Shown: positions 5,590 through 13,810 of the stretch, piece by piece
Layout of the letters: each line of letters begins with the position of its first letter
How positions within the stretch are numbered: position 1 is the first letter of the stretch
From: a virus
Direction: 5' to 3' (one strand)
IMG/VR virus record: IMGVR_UViG_3300034272_000735
Location: 1 to 24,508 of that record
DNA length: 24,508 bases
Made by a program: the position numbers and the translations under genes
The notes under the pieces: generated by a model
The model's input: the letters and a program-made list of their open reading frames with translations, nothing else
Told to the model about the DNA's origin: nothing
Database searches by the model: none

Positions 5590-6912
5590 ATGGGAACACC
5601 ACTCACAGGCAGTACCGTCGCCAGCACCTACACTGGCCTGCTGAAGACAGCCGATAACGCCACGCTGACAGGTGTTCTCAGAACACTCAGCGACGGCAGC
5701 GGAAACGATTCCGCACTCCAAGTCTCCACCACCGCGCTCAACTCCACCGGAGACTTCAGCGTCGCAACCAGCCGCTTCACGGTCGCTTCCGCCAGCGGCA
5801 ACACCGCTGTGGCCGGCACCCTCAACGTCACCGGCGTCACCTCCCTGAGCTCGCTCATCACCAGCGGCAATGCCACGATCGGTGGAACGCTCGGTATCAC
5901 CGGTGGCCTCACGATCCCCGGCACCCTGTCAGTCACCGGCATCTCCACGCTCACCGGCGCGGTTGGCATGGGCAGCACCCTCAACGTCACTGGAGCCTCC
6001 ACATTGGCCAGCCTTGGTGTCACCGGCGCTGCTACGGTCGGAACCACACTGGGCGTCACCGGACTCTCTACGCTCGCCAGCCTCGCGGTTACCTCAGGAT
6101 CCACGCTCAATAGTCTCGCGGTTACCAATGCGGCCACGATCGGCACCACGCTCGGTGTGACCGGCTTGTCCACCCTGGCGATCCTGTCGGTGACGGGGGC
6201 TGCAACGGTGGGATCTACGCTTGGTGTCACCGGCAATACCACGCTCACCGGAGATCTTGCGGCCAATGGCAACACCACGCTGGGCAATGCCGGCACGGAC
6301 ACGCTGACTCTCAACTCGGACAACATCACCGCTCCGAACATTTCGACGGTCACCGTTGATCTGGCCAACGACAAGGTGCTCATCTCCGATGCAAGCGACT
6401 CCAGTAAGGTAAAAGTGGTGACAGCCAATTCACTTGGCATCAACGCATCCAACGCTCCTCAGTGCGTTCAGCAGGTTGCTGATGATCGATACAACTACAC
6501 TGGATCACTCACTGGTCCTGGAACCGAGATCGCCTCTGTAACAAGGTCAATCACTCCTCGGTCCACTTCGTCCAAGATTCTGGTCAGCATCGTCCTGAAT
6601 TACTCAACACTGGTTAACGCCTCTCAATTCGTATTGTTCCGTGTAACCAGAAACGGAACCGAGATCGGCACTTCGATTGGCACAGGCCAGAAAGGTATTG
6701 CTTCAGGAAGCTACGAAGACGGTGAGGTCAATGCGATCAACAACACGAAGATCGAGTTCCTCGATTCCCCGTCATCGTCCACTTCAACAACGTACAAGGT
6801 TCACATCTTCTCTCCGTTGTCGGTCACGAACCTGTACCTCAACTACGCGATAAACGGTGGATCCAGCTTCACAACAATCTCCGCCATGACGCTCCAAGAG
6901 TTCTTCGCATGA
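5590..6912 (+). CDS. Second tail fibre/adhesin with beta repeats and jelly-roll-like tip
   Basis: The 440-residue protein has three parts. Residues 1-74 are a short head with Thr/Ser strands. Residues about 75-232 hold tandem 23-24 residue units of the form TLxVTGxSTLxxLxVTGAAT, likely a beta-helical shaft. Residues about 289-440 form a distinct beta domain with the strand pattern SSKILVSIVLNY, FVLFRVTRNGTEIGT, TTYKVHIFSP and a last strand FTTISAMTLQEF. That pattern resembles the TNF/C1q-like or jelly-roll receptor-binding tips of phage fibres. Unlike the first fibre it has no S74 chaperone. It overlaps the adaptor gene by ATGA (6909-6912). It probably acts as a second receptor-binding protein; enzymatic activity is not evident. 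Confidence 0.72.
   Translation: MGTPLTGSTVASTYTGLLKTADNATLTGVLRTLSDGSGNDSALQVSTTALNSTGDFSVATSRFTVASASGNTAVAGTLNVTGVTSLSSLITSGNATIGGTLGITGGLTIPGTLSVTGISTLTGAVGMGSTLNVTGASTLASLGVTGAATVGTTLGVTGLSTLASLAVTSGSTLNSLAVTNAATIGTTLGVTGLSTLAILSVTGAATVGSTLGVTGNTTLTGDLAANGNTTLGNAGTDTLTLNSDNITAPNISTVTVDLANDKVLISDASDSSKVKVVTANSLGINASNAPQCVQQVADDRYNYTGSLTGPGTEIASVTRSITPRSTSSKILVSIVLNYSTLVNASQFVLFRVTRNGTEIGTSIGTGQKGIASGSYEDGEVNAINNTKIEFLDSPSSSTSTTYKVHIFSPLSVTNLYLNYAINGGSSFTTISAMTLQEFFA
5812..6285 (+). repeat. Tandem 69-72 base coding repeats in the second fibre
   Basis: Roughly six imperfect units encode the pattern [ST]TLxVTGxSTLxxLxVTGAATVG, each itself two 12-residue half-units. Units 3 to 5 (about 5970-6215) are the most alike, for example TTLGVTGLSTLASLAVT and TTLGVTGLSTLAILSVT. 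One unit is extended by an extra half-repeat (SGSTLNSLAVTNAATIG), so copy number has changed in half-unit steps. Such repeats allow the shaft length to vary by slippage or recombination. Confidence 0.7.
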
Positions 6913-7670
6913 AACCCTCCGAAGTAGCCCAAGCGGCCTGCGACAAGCTCTCGTTCACGGACTCGGCCACCCTCACGTTGGCTAAGAAGTTCTGCATCCG
7001 CCGCTACTCGATGATCTGGGATTCGTGTCTCTGGAACGATACCCTCGGAGTCGTCTCAACACCCGTCACAGACGGCCAAGAACTCGTCACCATCTCCGAG
7101 TACGTCACCGCCACGTACACTTCCGGGACCGGTTACAACATGTTCCTCGACTTCCCGGTCGCATCCCGTTTCACGGTCTCCGGTGATACCGATGGTATCG
7201 AAGTACCAGCCGCCGAATGGGTCTCGTTCTTCCAGCTCGATCCCAACACTTGGAACAACGTCGATAGCCGCAAGTCCACACCCGGCAACTTTGTCAACTG
7301 GGCTCGCGTCCTCGGTGTCTCCTACGGTGAAGCCGGTGTCCCGCGCATCAAGCTCATCCCGACACCCAATACCAACGGCACCCTCTTCATCCTGGGCAAG
7401 AAACAGTCCCAGATGCGCCAGTTCGGCGAAGCCCAGACCATCTCGAACGATACCAACTTCGAGCTGCGCGGCGTCGAGAACGCACTGATGGCCTACACAG
7501 AAGGCGATCTCCTCGAATACTCCCGGCAGTACGGGAAGGCGCAGGCCAAGTTCCAAGAGGGCGCTGCTCAGGTCTCCATCATGAAAGACATGGAGCGTGG
7601 CCAACAGCAGCAGATCAGCCGCATCATCCCGGATAGCCTCTACGATTACACGTTCCAGGACATCCTCTAA
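6909..7670 (+). CDS. Probable head-tail adaptor (tail tubular protein A-like)
   Basis: The 253-residue protein starts MKPSEVAQAACDKLSFTDSA. An N-terminal helical part contains KKFCIRRYSMIWDSCLWND. A central beta part carries VPRIKLIPTPNTNGTLFILG, and a C-terminal helical part (LRGVENALMAYTEGDLLEYS...YGKAQAKFQEGAAQ) matches the general shape of podovirus adaptor proteins such as T7 gp11. These form a ring below the portal and hold the nozzle. The call is strengthened by position: the next gene is a nozzle-like protein joined by a TAATG overlap at 7668-7672, and a gp13-sized protein follows. T7 gp11 is 196 residues, so this one is longer. The function is inferred from shape and order. Confidence 0.6.
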   Translation: MKPSEVAQAACDKLSFTDSATLTLAKKFCIRRYSMIWDSCLWNDTLGVVSTPVTDGQELVTISEYVTATYTSGTGYNMFLDFPVASRFTVSGDTDGIEVPAAEWVSFFQLDPNTWNNVDSRKSTPGNFVNWARVLGVSYGEAGVPRIKLIPTPNTNGTLFILGKKQSQMRQFGEAQTISNDTNFELRGVENALMAYTEGDLLEYSRQYGKAQAKFQEGAAQVSIMKDMERGQQQQISRIIPDSLYDYTFQDIL

Positions 7671-9628
7671 TGCCTTTCCAATCCTCAGACGCGCTCGATG
7701 ACCAAATGCTTCTGGATGGAAGCAACGGCTTCTCCACCGGGGTCATCTCCGCCACTCGTCCCGATGCCATTCCTGCCACCAGCATGGAAGAGGCAATCAA
7801 CATGGACTATGACGACTTCGGCAACCTCGTCACACGCCTCGGGACCCTGTCGCTGACCGGCAACAGCGAATCGCGCAACTGGGAAGACATCATCACCAAC
7901 TGGGAGTCCACCACTTCCAACTTTGCCAGTAACCTACCCACCAACTCGCAGGTCTTCTCTGGCTTCTATTTCGATACTGCGGCTTCCGAGCGCCTCGTAA
8001 TCGCCGTTCTCAATCGGAACACCGGTACCAAGGATCTCTACTACGGTTCACCCGGAGTCTCGTACAATTCGATCGCAAGCTCGACGATCAACGACGCCTC
8101 CCGGTTCGTTTACTTCGCACAGCTCAACGACAAACTCTTCTACGCGGACGGCTATAGCGCCCTGCGTTATGTCACGAGCACGAACACCAACGCGGCAATT
8201 ACAGCCGGCAAAATCAGCCGCATCGATGTGATCAGGCAGGGTTCAAATCACAACTCGATTCCCACGATCACCATATCGGCTCCGCCAAGCGGTGTAACCG
8301 CTACGGCCACCGCCATTGTGGCCAATGATGGCAACCTAGTTGCGATTACCATCACGAACCCCGGCAGCGGTTACATCACGGCTCCTACGGTTTCGATCTC
8401 ACCGGCAAACCAGTCCCACGCGGTCGCATTCGTATCACTCGCCGCTCCCGCCAAGCCGCTCTATCTCACCACCCACACCAACCGTCTGTGGGCCGTGTCC
8501 GCAGATACCACCATCCAGCCAGATACCCTCTACTTCTCGGACATCCTCGATGGCGAGTCGTGGGATCCGCTCGGTTCCATCCGTGTCGGTGGCGATGGTG
8601 ATCCAATCCGCGGTCTCTACTCGTGGTTCGGTTACAAGCTCCTCGTCTTCAAGGAACGCTCAATTTGGAGCGTAGATGCCGATCCTACGCAGGATCCAGC
8701 CGATTGGGTCATCACACTCATCTCGGGCAATATCGGCTGCTCCTCGCACCGTTCGATCACCGCTGTCGGTGCCGATGTCTTCTTCCTGTCCCGCGACGGC
8801 ATCCGCTCAATGGCGCAGATCCAAGCGGGTACCCAGACCAGCGTTGGCCTCGCGCTCAGCAGCCCGATCAACGACCTGATCAGCCGCATCGACAAGACCA
8901 AGCTGGAATACTGCGATGGCGTGTTCTGGAACAACCGCTACCTCTTGGCCGTTCCGTTCGTTACCGCTGGTCCGTTCTCCATCGGGTTGGAAAGCGAAGA
9001 GGCACTTCTGCTCGAATCCGGTTCTTCAATCGAACTCGAAGGAACCTTCAACCAGAACAACGCGGTCATCGTCTACCACTCACTGGCCCGCTCGTGGCTC
9101 GGTTACTGGGACAACTGGCAGGTCAACGACTTCATACCCACCGCCTTCTCGAACTTCGGCCCCGTGCTCATGTTCGCCGGCGACATCATCTCGCTCAGTG
9201 AAGGTGCGGGCCAAGTCTGGTCTTTCAACGACTACCTACCCAACACCCGCCTCAGCCCCGTGCAGCAGTCTGCTTACCTCGACGGCGGTAGCACCTACCA
9301 ATCCACGGTCATCACCAAGGCGTACAACCTCGGGGAACCCATTCCGGACAAGATCGGATACAGCATCCAGATCGCGCTTGATAATCCGTACGCTTCGAGC
9401 ATCGGTGCCTCGCTCTCATACGCCACAAACATGAGCGGGACGTTCACCTCGATTGATCCAGCGATCAGCATCCCGAGCACCCAGAAGTTCCTGGCGGCTT
9501 ACAACCTCATCAGCCGAGGACGTTGGAACAACATCCAGTTCAAGATCAACACGACCAGCGGAAGCCGGTTGAGTCTCCAGTCCACGATACTTTCTGGCTT
9601 TGTTGATTCTGTGCGTCCTCAGCAATGA
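7670..9628 (+). CDS. Probable tail nozzle (tail tubular protein B-like)
   Basis: The 652-residue, almost all-beta protein begins MPFQSSDALDDQMLLDGSNG. Its early segment, EEAINMDYDDFGNLVTRLG, matches the pattern (N-x-x-x-D-x-x-G-x-L-x-x-R-x-G) at the front of many phage nozzle proteins that form a beta-propeller tube. Residues about 180-261 are an inserted repeat domain with GSGYITAPTVSI-type motifs. Later propeller-like strands include KLLVFKERSIWSVD and SHRSITAVGADVFFLSRDGI. The protein would close the short tail and guide DNA out. It starts on the stop of the adaptor gene and overlaps the next gene by ATGA (9625-9628). It contains no obvious enzymatic motif. Confidence 0.65.
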   Translation: MPFQSSDALDDQMLLDGSNGFSTGVISATRPDAIPATSMEEAINMDYDDFGNLVTRLGTLSLTGNSESRNWEDIITNWESTTSNFASNLPTNSQVFSGFYFDTAASERLVIAVLNRNTGTKDLYYGSPGVSYNSIASSTINDASRFVYFAQLNDKLFYADGYSALRYVTSTNTNAAITAGKISRIDVIRQGSNHNSIPTITISAPPSGVTATATAIVANDGNLVAITITNPGSGYITAPTVSISPANQSHAVAFVSLAAPAKPLYLTTHTNRLWAVSADTTIQPDTLYFSDILDGESWDPLGSIRVGGDGDPIRGLYSWFGYKLLVFKERSIWSVDADPTQDPADWVITLISGNIGCSSHRSITAVGADVFFLSRDGIRSMAQIQAGTQTSVGLALSSPINDLISRIDKTKLEYCDGVFWNNRYLLAVPFVTAGPFSIGLESEEALLLESGSSIELEGTFNQNNAVIVYHSLARSWLGYWDNWQVNDFIPTAFSNFGPVLMFAGDIISLSEGAGQVWSFNDYLPNTRLSPVQQSAYLDGGSTYQSTVITKAYNLGEPIPDKIGYSIQIALDNPYASSIGASLSYATNMSGTFTSIDPAISIPSTQKFLAAYNLISRGRWNNIQFKINTTSGSRLSLQSTILSGFVDSVRPQQ

Positions 9629-10053
9629 CCGCACATCCCACCATCATCGAAGCGGCACAACTGCTGAGACAACATTGGCCTACTTGTTCCACGTGGAACG
9701 ATGATCAGTTGCTCAACTGGATTGGAATCTTCAATGCCAAGAAGCTGATCGGAATTGTGAAGAACGAGGATGGTAAGTGCGTTGGCGTAGGGGCTGTTCG
9801 ATTTCTCAACTCGATAGAGGAGTCCGAGGATCTGAACAACAACTTCCCAGACGGTCACATCGCGTGGATCGAGATCGCTATTGGTGCTGAGCCATATGCG
9901 GTTCAGACACTCTGGTTGGCCATGATGGGGCTGTGCTCGAAGAACGTCACCAAGCTGGGTGGGTTCCGCAAAGGCATTTCCCGTTTGTACGATTTTGACA
10001 GGTACTCCAAACTACTGATGAACCGAAGGATTTCCTATGGGCGGATCATATAA
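9625..10053 (+). CDS. GNAT-like phage internal protein of T7 gp13 size and position
   Basis: The 142-residue protein has an N-terminal helix (IIEAAQLLRQHW), then strand-loop segments KKLIGIVKNEDGKCVGVGAVRFL and HIAWIEIAIGAEPYAVQTLW. The C-terminal part is GGFRKGISRLYDFDRYSKLL. This is the layout of a divergent GNAT acyltransferase fold. The acetyl-CoA loop (usually Q/R-x-x-G-x-G/A) is not clearly kept, so catalysis is uncertain. T7 gp13, also annotated as acyltransferase-like, is 138 residues and lies between the nozzle and gp14 genes; the same place is occupied here. Such proteins may help load internal proteins. It overlaps the nozzle gene by ATGA and the next gene by 17 bases. Confidence 0.58.
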   Translation: MTAHPTIIEAAQLLRQHWPTCSTWNDDQLLNWIGIFNAKKLIGIVKNEDGKCVGVGAVRFLNSIEESEDLNNNFPDGHIAWIEIAIGAEPYAVQTLWLAMMGLCSKNVTKLGGFRKGISRLYDFDRYSKLLMNRRISYGRII

Positions 10054-11410
10054 AGCACCAGATATGGCAGCGGCCAACCGGGAAGCGGTTATGGCCGGAA
10101 TTGAAACTTTTCCGCTCCAGCGCGAGATTGAGGCAGCATCCCGGATTGGAGAGACAGTCCAAGTTCCAATCTACAAGGATGGAAAGGAAACCGGTCAGTT
10201 CCGAACGGTTGATTTTAGCAAGACATCAGATATCGCGCTGACCAAAGCTATCGGCCAAGCGCTTGCTGATCTTGCTCCGGTTCAAGCCCAACGCCAGCTT
10301 GAGGCGTCTCAACTGTACGGCACCAAGTTCGCCGAACAACGGCTTAAAGAGCTTCAGGCTCTTGATCCCGAGCGGTATGGCACTGCTGCTGCCGATGGAA
10401 GACCCGGAACTCCCGGTCTCTATTCCCAGTTCCTAAGCGATATCAGCAAAGCTCCCATCTCTGAGACTTCTCCTGCCGCTCCTTCCTACGAGCGCGTGGG
10501 CATGCCTACTGGCCCGCAGGATACCGGCTACGCACAGTCCATCCGCAGCGATCTCGAGCGCCAGATCGGAGCCGGTCTTGCTCAGGCTGGCACTCTCGAT
10601 CCCACGATGATCCGTGCTGCCGAGCAAGCCGCTCGCGCCCGCGGAACCGCTACCGGCAACATCCTCGGCAACCTGTCCGCTTTCCGTGAGGCTCGCGCCG
10701 TCAACGAGGCGATCGCCAACGCGGATGTGCAGCGCCGGCAGCAAGCCATTGGTCTGCTCCAGAGCGGCCAGACTACGAGCGATGTCGCCAATCGTCAGGC
10801 GCAGGAGGCGTTCAACAACATCCTCGCGGCCACCGGTCAGCGGAATACTGCGATGCAGCAGAGCTTCGCCGGTCAGATGGCCGCGCAGCAGCAGCAGCAG
10901 GCCAGTCGCCAGCAGAACATTGCCAACATCCAGTCTGCCCTGGGACTCCAGCCGATCGTTTCGCAGGCTTCTCAACTTGGAGGTCTTCAACAGGGCGCTT
11001 CGCCATTTGCTGTTCCTCAGCTCATGCAGGGAATGCAAATGGCAAGTCCAGCTCAGTCGATGCAGATGGGTTCGAGCTTCGCACTACAGAACGCTCAGAA
11101 CGCGTTTGAAGCCTCGAAGGCCAATTCTCCTCTTGCCATTGCTCAGGGCGTCACAAGCAGCATCGGAAACCTCGGTCAGGCATTCAGCGGATTCGGCCTT
11201 GCCGGCTGCTACGTGGCCCGCGAGTGCATCCCAGATCAGTGGGAGGCGTTCTACTTCTGGAAGGAACTTGTTGGTCCCAAGTGGTTCAAGAGCTTCTACG
11301 ACAGCAATGCCGAGAAGTTCGCCAAGTGGATCAAGGACAAGCCGAAGACCAAGAAGCTCGTGGCCAACTGGATGCTCGGTCGAATCAAGAGCCTCATCCC
11401 GAAAGCCTGA
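10037..11410 (+). CDS. Internal virion / DNA-ejection protein, T7 gp14-like position
   Basis: The 457-residue protein is largely helical, Ala/Gln-rich and without cysteine until its end. It includes a five-Gln tract at about residues 284-288 encoded by five CAG codons (10886-10900). The start at 10037 has a fair AAGGA site six bases upstream, inside the end of the previous gene. The last 68 residues are a distinct domain opening GCYVARECIPDQWEAFYFWK and containing basic, Trp-rich helices (KWFKSFYDSNAEKFAKWI). I recall this CxVAREV-type module at the ends of various phage virion proteins, with no known role. T7 gp14 is 196 residues, so this protein is much longer. An ejection role is inferred from order and composition. 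Confidence 0.55.
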   Translation: MGGSYKAPDMAAANREAVMAGIETFPLQREIEAASRIGETVQVPIYKDGKETGQFRTVDFSKTSDIALTKAIGQALADLAPVQAQRQLEASQLYGTKFAEQRLKELQALDPERYGTAAADGRPGTPGLYSQFLSDISKAPISETSPAAPSYERVGMPTGPQDTGYAQSIRSDLERQIGAGLAQAGTLDPTMIRAAEQAARARGTATGNILGNLSAFREARAVNEAIANADVQRRQQAIGLLQSGQTTSDVANRQAQEAFNNILAATGQRNTAMQQSFAGQMAAQQQQQASRQQNIANIQSALGLQPIVSQASQLGGLQQGASPFAVPQLMQGMQMASPAQSMQMGSSFALQNAQNAFEASKANSPLAIAQGVTSSIGNLGQAFSGFGLAGCYVARECIPDQWEAFYFWKELVGPKWFKSFYDSNAEKFAKWIKDKPKTKKLVANWMLGRIKSLIPKA

Positions 11411-11413
11411 TCA

Positions 11414-12454
11414 ATGGCAAACGATACCAGCACAGATACGTCAGGATCTGGAACGGATTCATCAAGTCCGAATCAGGCGTCTGAGAGGCTATATCTTGCC
11501 GGCGACCAGTATCTGCCATGGGGAGCAATCATTCCTGGCACGGGTGGACTTCGAGTTGGAGATGAATATGTCGATAACGCTGGGAATCGCTGGGACTGGC
11601 AGATCGATGACTGGGAATACAATAGGCCAGCAGTCGATCTATCGACCCCTCCAACCCCTAAGTTCGGACCAGTAACTCGATCCGGATACGCTCAGCCTCC
11701 CGTAGATCCGCTGAGCTACTACTCGACTCCTGAACCGACTCCTGAACCGACTCCGTACACTGGTGGGCCAACAAGGTGGTGGGAAATCAATCGTCCCGCT
11801 TTGGATCTGAGCAATATCCAGACGTTTACTCCGGTTTCATCGCCTGCTCCTGAGCCAACCTCGCCTCCTGTATCTCAACAACCGACATACAGCAGCGAGG
11901 GAGAAGACTCTGGAACCAGCCTGATAACCGATGAAAACAGGGAAAGGTACATCAGGGAAGGCGGGATGAATCTTCAGGGACCATCGGAACCCACTCCGGT
12001 GAATCCTCTTCCTGAGACACCTCTCCCAAAGGTGGAAGATGTTAATACCAACATTTTCTCAGGCGTTGTCACAAACCCAGTACAAGGAGGCGAGAAGCCT
12101 TACTACATAGAGGACACTGGTGTTGCCGGCCCCGCTATAGAGAGCAAGCCTATCACTCCAGGGTTGATCCCGTTGGATAAACCTCAATTCACCTTACAGC
12201 CCACAACCAGTTTTCCGTCAACGACCACTCGCAACCCCATCGTACTCCCCGGTGCCTCGGTGCTGAGCAGGCCAGTCATCACGACCCCGTTGCCCGAGCT
12301 TCCGGTCAACCCCGTGCTGACTCGCAATCGGGACATGGCTTCGAGCCGGTACTTCCGCGACATCAACTACGATCCCGAGGAGATCCTCGCCGCGGCGATG
12401 CGGAGCATGGGCGGTCGCATGGCCCGTCGGTCAATCCTCAACGAACTGAGCTAA
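11414..12454 (+). CDS. Pro/Thr-rich, mainly disordered virion-module protein
   Basis: The 346-residue protein is rich in Pro, Thr and Ser. Its N-terminus is low complexity (TSTDTSGSGTDSSSPNQ). A short folded-looking segment follows (residues about 27-70, with GDQYLPWGAIIPGTGGLRV). Two copies of a W-E-[YI]-N-R-P-A-[VL]-D-L-S motif sit at residues 67-77 and 123-133, separated by a PEPTPEPTP spacer. The rest is mostly disordered until a helical, basic end (EEILAAAMRSMGGRMARRSI). No family is recognised. It lies between the two other internal-protein genes, so it is probably carried in the virion or needed to assemble the ejection proteins. Neighbouring gaps are 3 and 6 bases. Confidence 0.6.
   Translation: MANDTSTDTSGSGTDSSSPNQASERLYLAGDQYLPWGAIIPGTGGLRVGDEYVDNAGNRWDWQIDDWEYNRPAVDLSTPPTPKFGPVTRSGYAQPPVDPLSYYSTPEPTPEPTPYTGGPTRWWEINRPALDLSNIQTFTPVSSPAPEPTSPPVSQQPTYSSEGEDSGTSLITDENRERYIREGGMNLQGPSEPTPVNPLPETPLPKVEDVNTNIFSGVVTNPVQGGEKPYYIEDTGVAGPAIESKPITPGLIPLDKPQFTLQPTTSFPSTTTRNPIVLPGASVLSRPVITTPLPELPVNPVLTRNRDMASSRYFRDINYDPEEILAAAMRSMGGRMARRSILNELS
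11725..11754 (+). repeat. 12-base tandem repeat, 2.5 copies, encoding PEPT units
   Basis: The unit GACTCCTGAACC occurs at 11725-11736 and 11737-11748 with a further half copy to 11754. It encodes TPEPTPEPTP, a stiff Pro/Glu spacer between the two NRPA[VL]DLS motifs. The perfect identity of the copies suggests recent slippage. Confidence 0.8.
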
Positions 12455-12460
12455 CGATCT

Positions 12461-13807
12461 ATGGCTACACAATCAGCAGAAGAAATTAGAGACGACCTCG
12501 AAAAGAAGGCCAAGCAGCGCATCAATCCGCTGCTCAAGGGTCTGACCATGCTGACCGGCGGTCTGGCCGGCGAGTTCACTGGTACCAACGAGCAGATCCG
12601 CGAGCGCAACAAGGCCAGAGCTTCACTGCTTGAGCAGCAGCAGCGTGATCTTGAGAACGAGCGGATCTCTGCCCGTATGGCCGCTAAACGAGAAGACGAG
12701 ATCAAGAAAGAAATCGAGCGCACTCGCCCTGAACTCGGCGGCTATCTCCGATCCCGTGGATACAATCTCGGAGATCCTGACATCGACACGCTTCGTGAGA
12801 TGGCAGCTTTCGAGAAGTCAAAGGAACAGAAGCAGAAGGAAGATGAGGCCAAGAGCACTCGCAGGTCTCAACTGATCGGTGCTTTGTCCGTTGATCGTGG
12901 CCCGCTTGAATTGCTTGCCGAACAGCAGGGTCTCACCACCCCGATTGCTGAACTTGATACGGCTGCTCTTGAACGCATGGCTTCTGCTTCTCAAGCAGCT
13001 ATTTCCGCTAAGGAAAGAGCCGCTAAAGGAACCACCATGCAGCTTATGACTCCGAGCGGAAGCGTGGTGTACGGAACTCGCAAGGAGTTGATGGAGCAGT
13101 ATCCTGATCTGGTTCAGAACATCACTGTTGCCAAACCTGATAAAACCAAGGACATCGAGCCTTCAGTGAGGGCTACTTACGACGAGCTTGGAAACGCTCG
13201 ACCTCTTGTTGACTTCCCTCCTGGCTATCCAATCGAAAAACAAGAGGAGTTTCTTGGAAGAGTTCGCAAGGCTTATGGAATGGAACAAGGTGCAATGGGC
13301 GGTGTTCCATCTGCGGGCGCTCCGAAGACTTTTCCCAAAGGACCGGCTGCGGCTCAAGGTGCTGCTCAAGTCAGTCGGTTTGGGGGAGGTGCTGCTGCGG
13401 GCGGTGGTAGGACTACTGCTCCAAGCACTACTGCAATGCCTACTCAAACCGAACAGCCGATGTTTGGTCCGTTCCTCATGGAGGAATATAATCGCAAGGC
13501 CAAGCAGTTAGCCGCTGAATCTGGCCGTGTTCCGTATACGAGATCAACTGACCCTCTGATGATTCCAATGTACGAGAACATCGCCCGTGAACTTGGTGTT
13601 CAGCCAGAGCAGATCGGAGCTTCCAGATTGAGCACCCGTCCGTACAAAGTGGTTGAATCAAATCTGAACCAGTACCTTGGTCAGTTTGGCCAACTTCCTC
13701 AAGAGGTTCAGAACCAAGCTGTCATGGACGCTTTGAATCAAGCGATGCAAAAGCGTAGGTATCGTGAGCAAGAAGGTGTGATGTACGAATCTCCGTTCAA
13801 CAAGTAA
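12461..13807 (+). CDS. Internal virion protein with long coiled coil, T7 gp15-like position
   Basis: The 448-residue protein has three parts. Residues 1-40 contain a hydrophobic Gly-rich patch (GLTMLTGGLAGEFTG). Residues about 45-160 are a strongly charged coiled coil (KARASLLEQQQRDLENERIS, then EIKKEIERTRPEL). A Gly/Ala-rich linker at about 275-330 leads to a helical C-terminal region (PQEVQNQAVMDALNQAMQKR). It has no cysteine. The gene directly precedes the giant 1726-residue gene with a 3-base gap, matching the gp15-gp16 order of T7, but there is no recognisable sequence similarity to gp15 and it is shorter than its 747 residues. Its role as an ejection or scaffold partner is inferred from position. 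Confidence 0.55.
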   Translation: MATQSAEEIRDDLEKKAKQRINPLLKGLTMLTGGLAGEFTGTNEQIRERNKARASLLEQQQRDLENERISARMAAKREDEIKKEIERTRPELGGYLRSRGYNLGDPDIDTLREMAAFEKSKEQKQKEDEAKSTRRSQLIGALSVDRGPLELLAEQQGLTTPIAELDTAALERMASASQAAISAKERAAKGTTMQLMTPSGSVVYGTRKELMEQYPDLVQNITVAKPDKTKDIEPSVRATYDELGNARPLVDFPPGYPIEKQEEFLGRVRKAYGMEQGAMGGVPSAGAPKTFPKGPAAAQGAAQVSRFGGGAAAGGGRTTAPSTTAMPTQTEQPMFGPFLMEEYNRKAKQLAAESGRVPYTRSTDPLMIPMYENIARELGVQPEQIGASRLSTRPYKVVESNLNQYLGQFGQLPQEVQNQAVMDALNQAMQKRRYREQEGVMYESPFNK

Positions 13808-13810
13808 ACC

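Noticed and set aside
5628-6452. 274-codon minus-strand frame opposite the second fibre repeats
   Set aside because: It is a by-product of the repetitive Thr/Ser/Gly codons of the fibre. Its product is a Val/Pro/Ser repeat with no start signal.
8623-9201. 192-codon + strand frame inside the nozzle gene
   Set aside because: It is an Arg-rich shadow fully contained in the nozzle gene, which has a coherent protein. No ribosome site or domain is visible.
10886-10900. Five CAG codons in a row
   Set aside because: A short Gln tract in a Gln-rich protein; too short to call a functional repeat.
10614-11675. 353-codon + strand frame overlapping the internal protein gene
   Set aside because: Arg/Ser-rich shadow frame with no recognisable domain. 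It crosses from one credible gene into the next.
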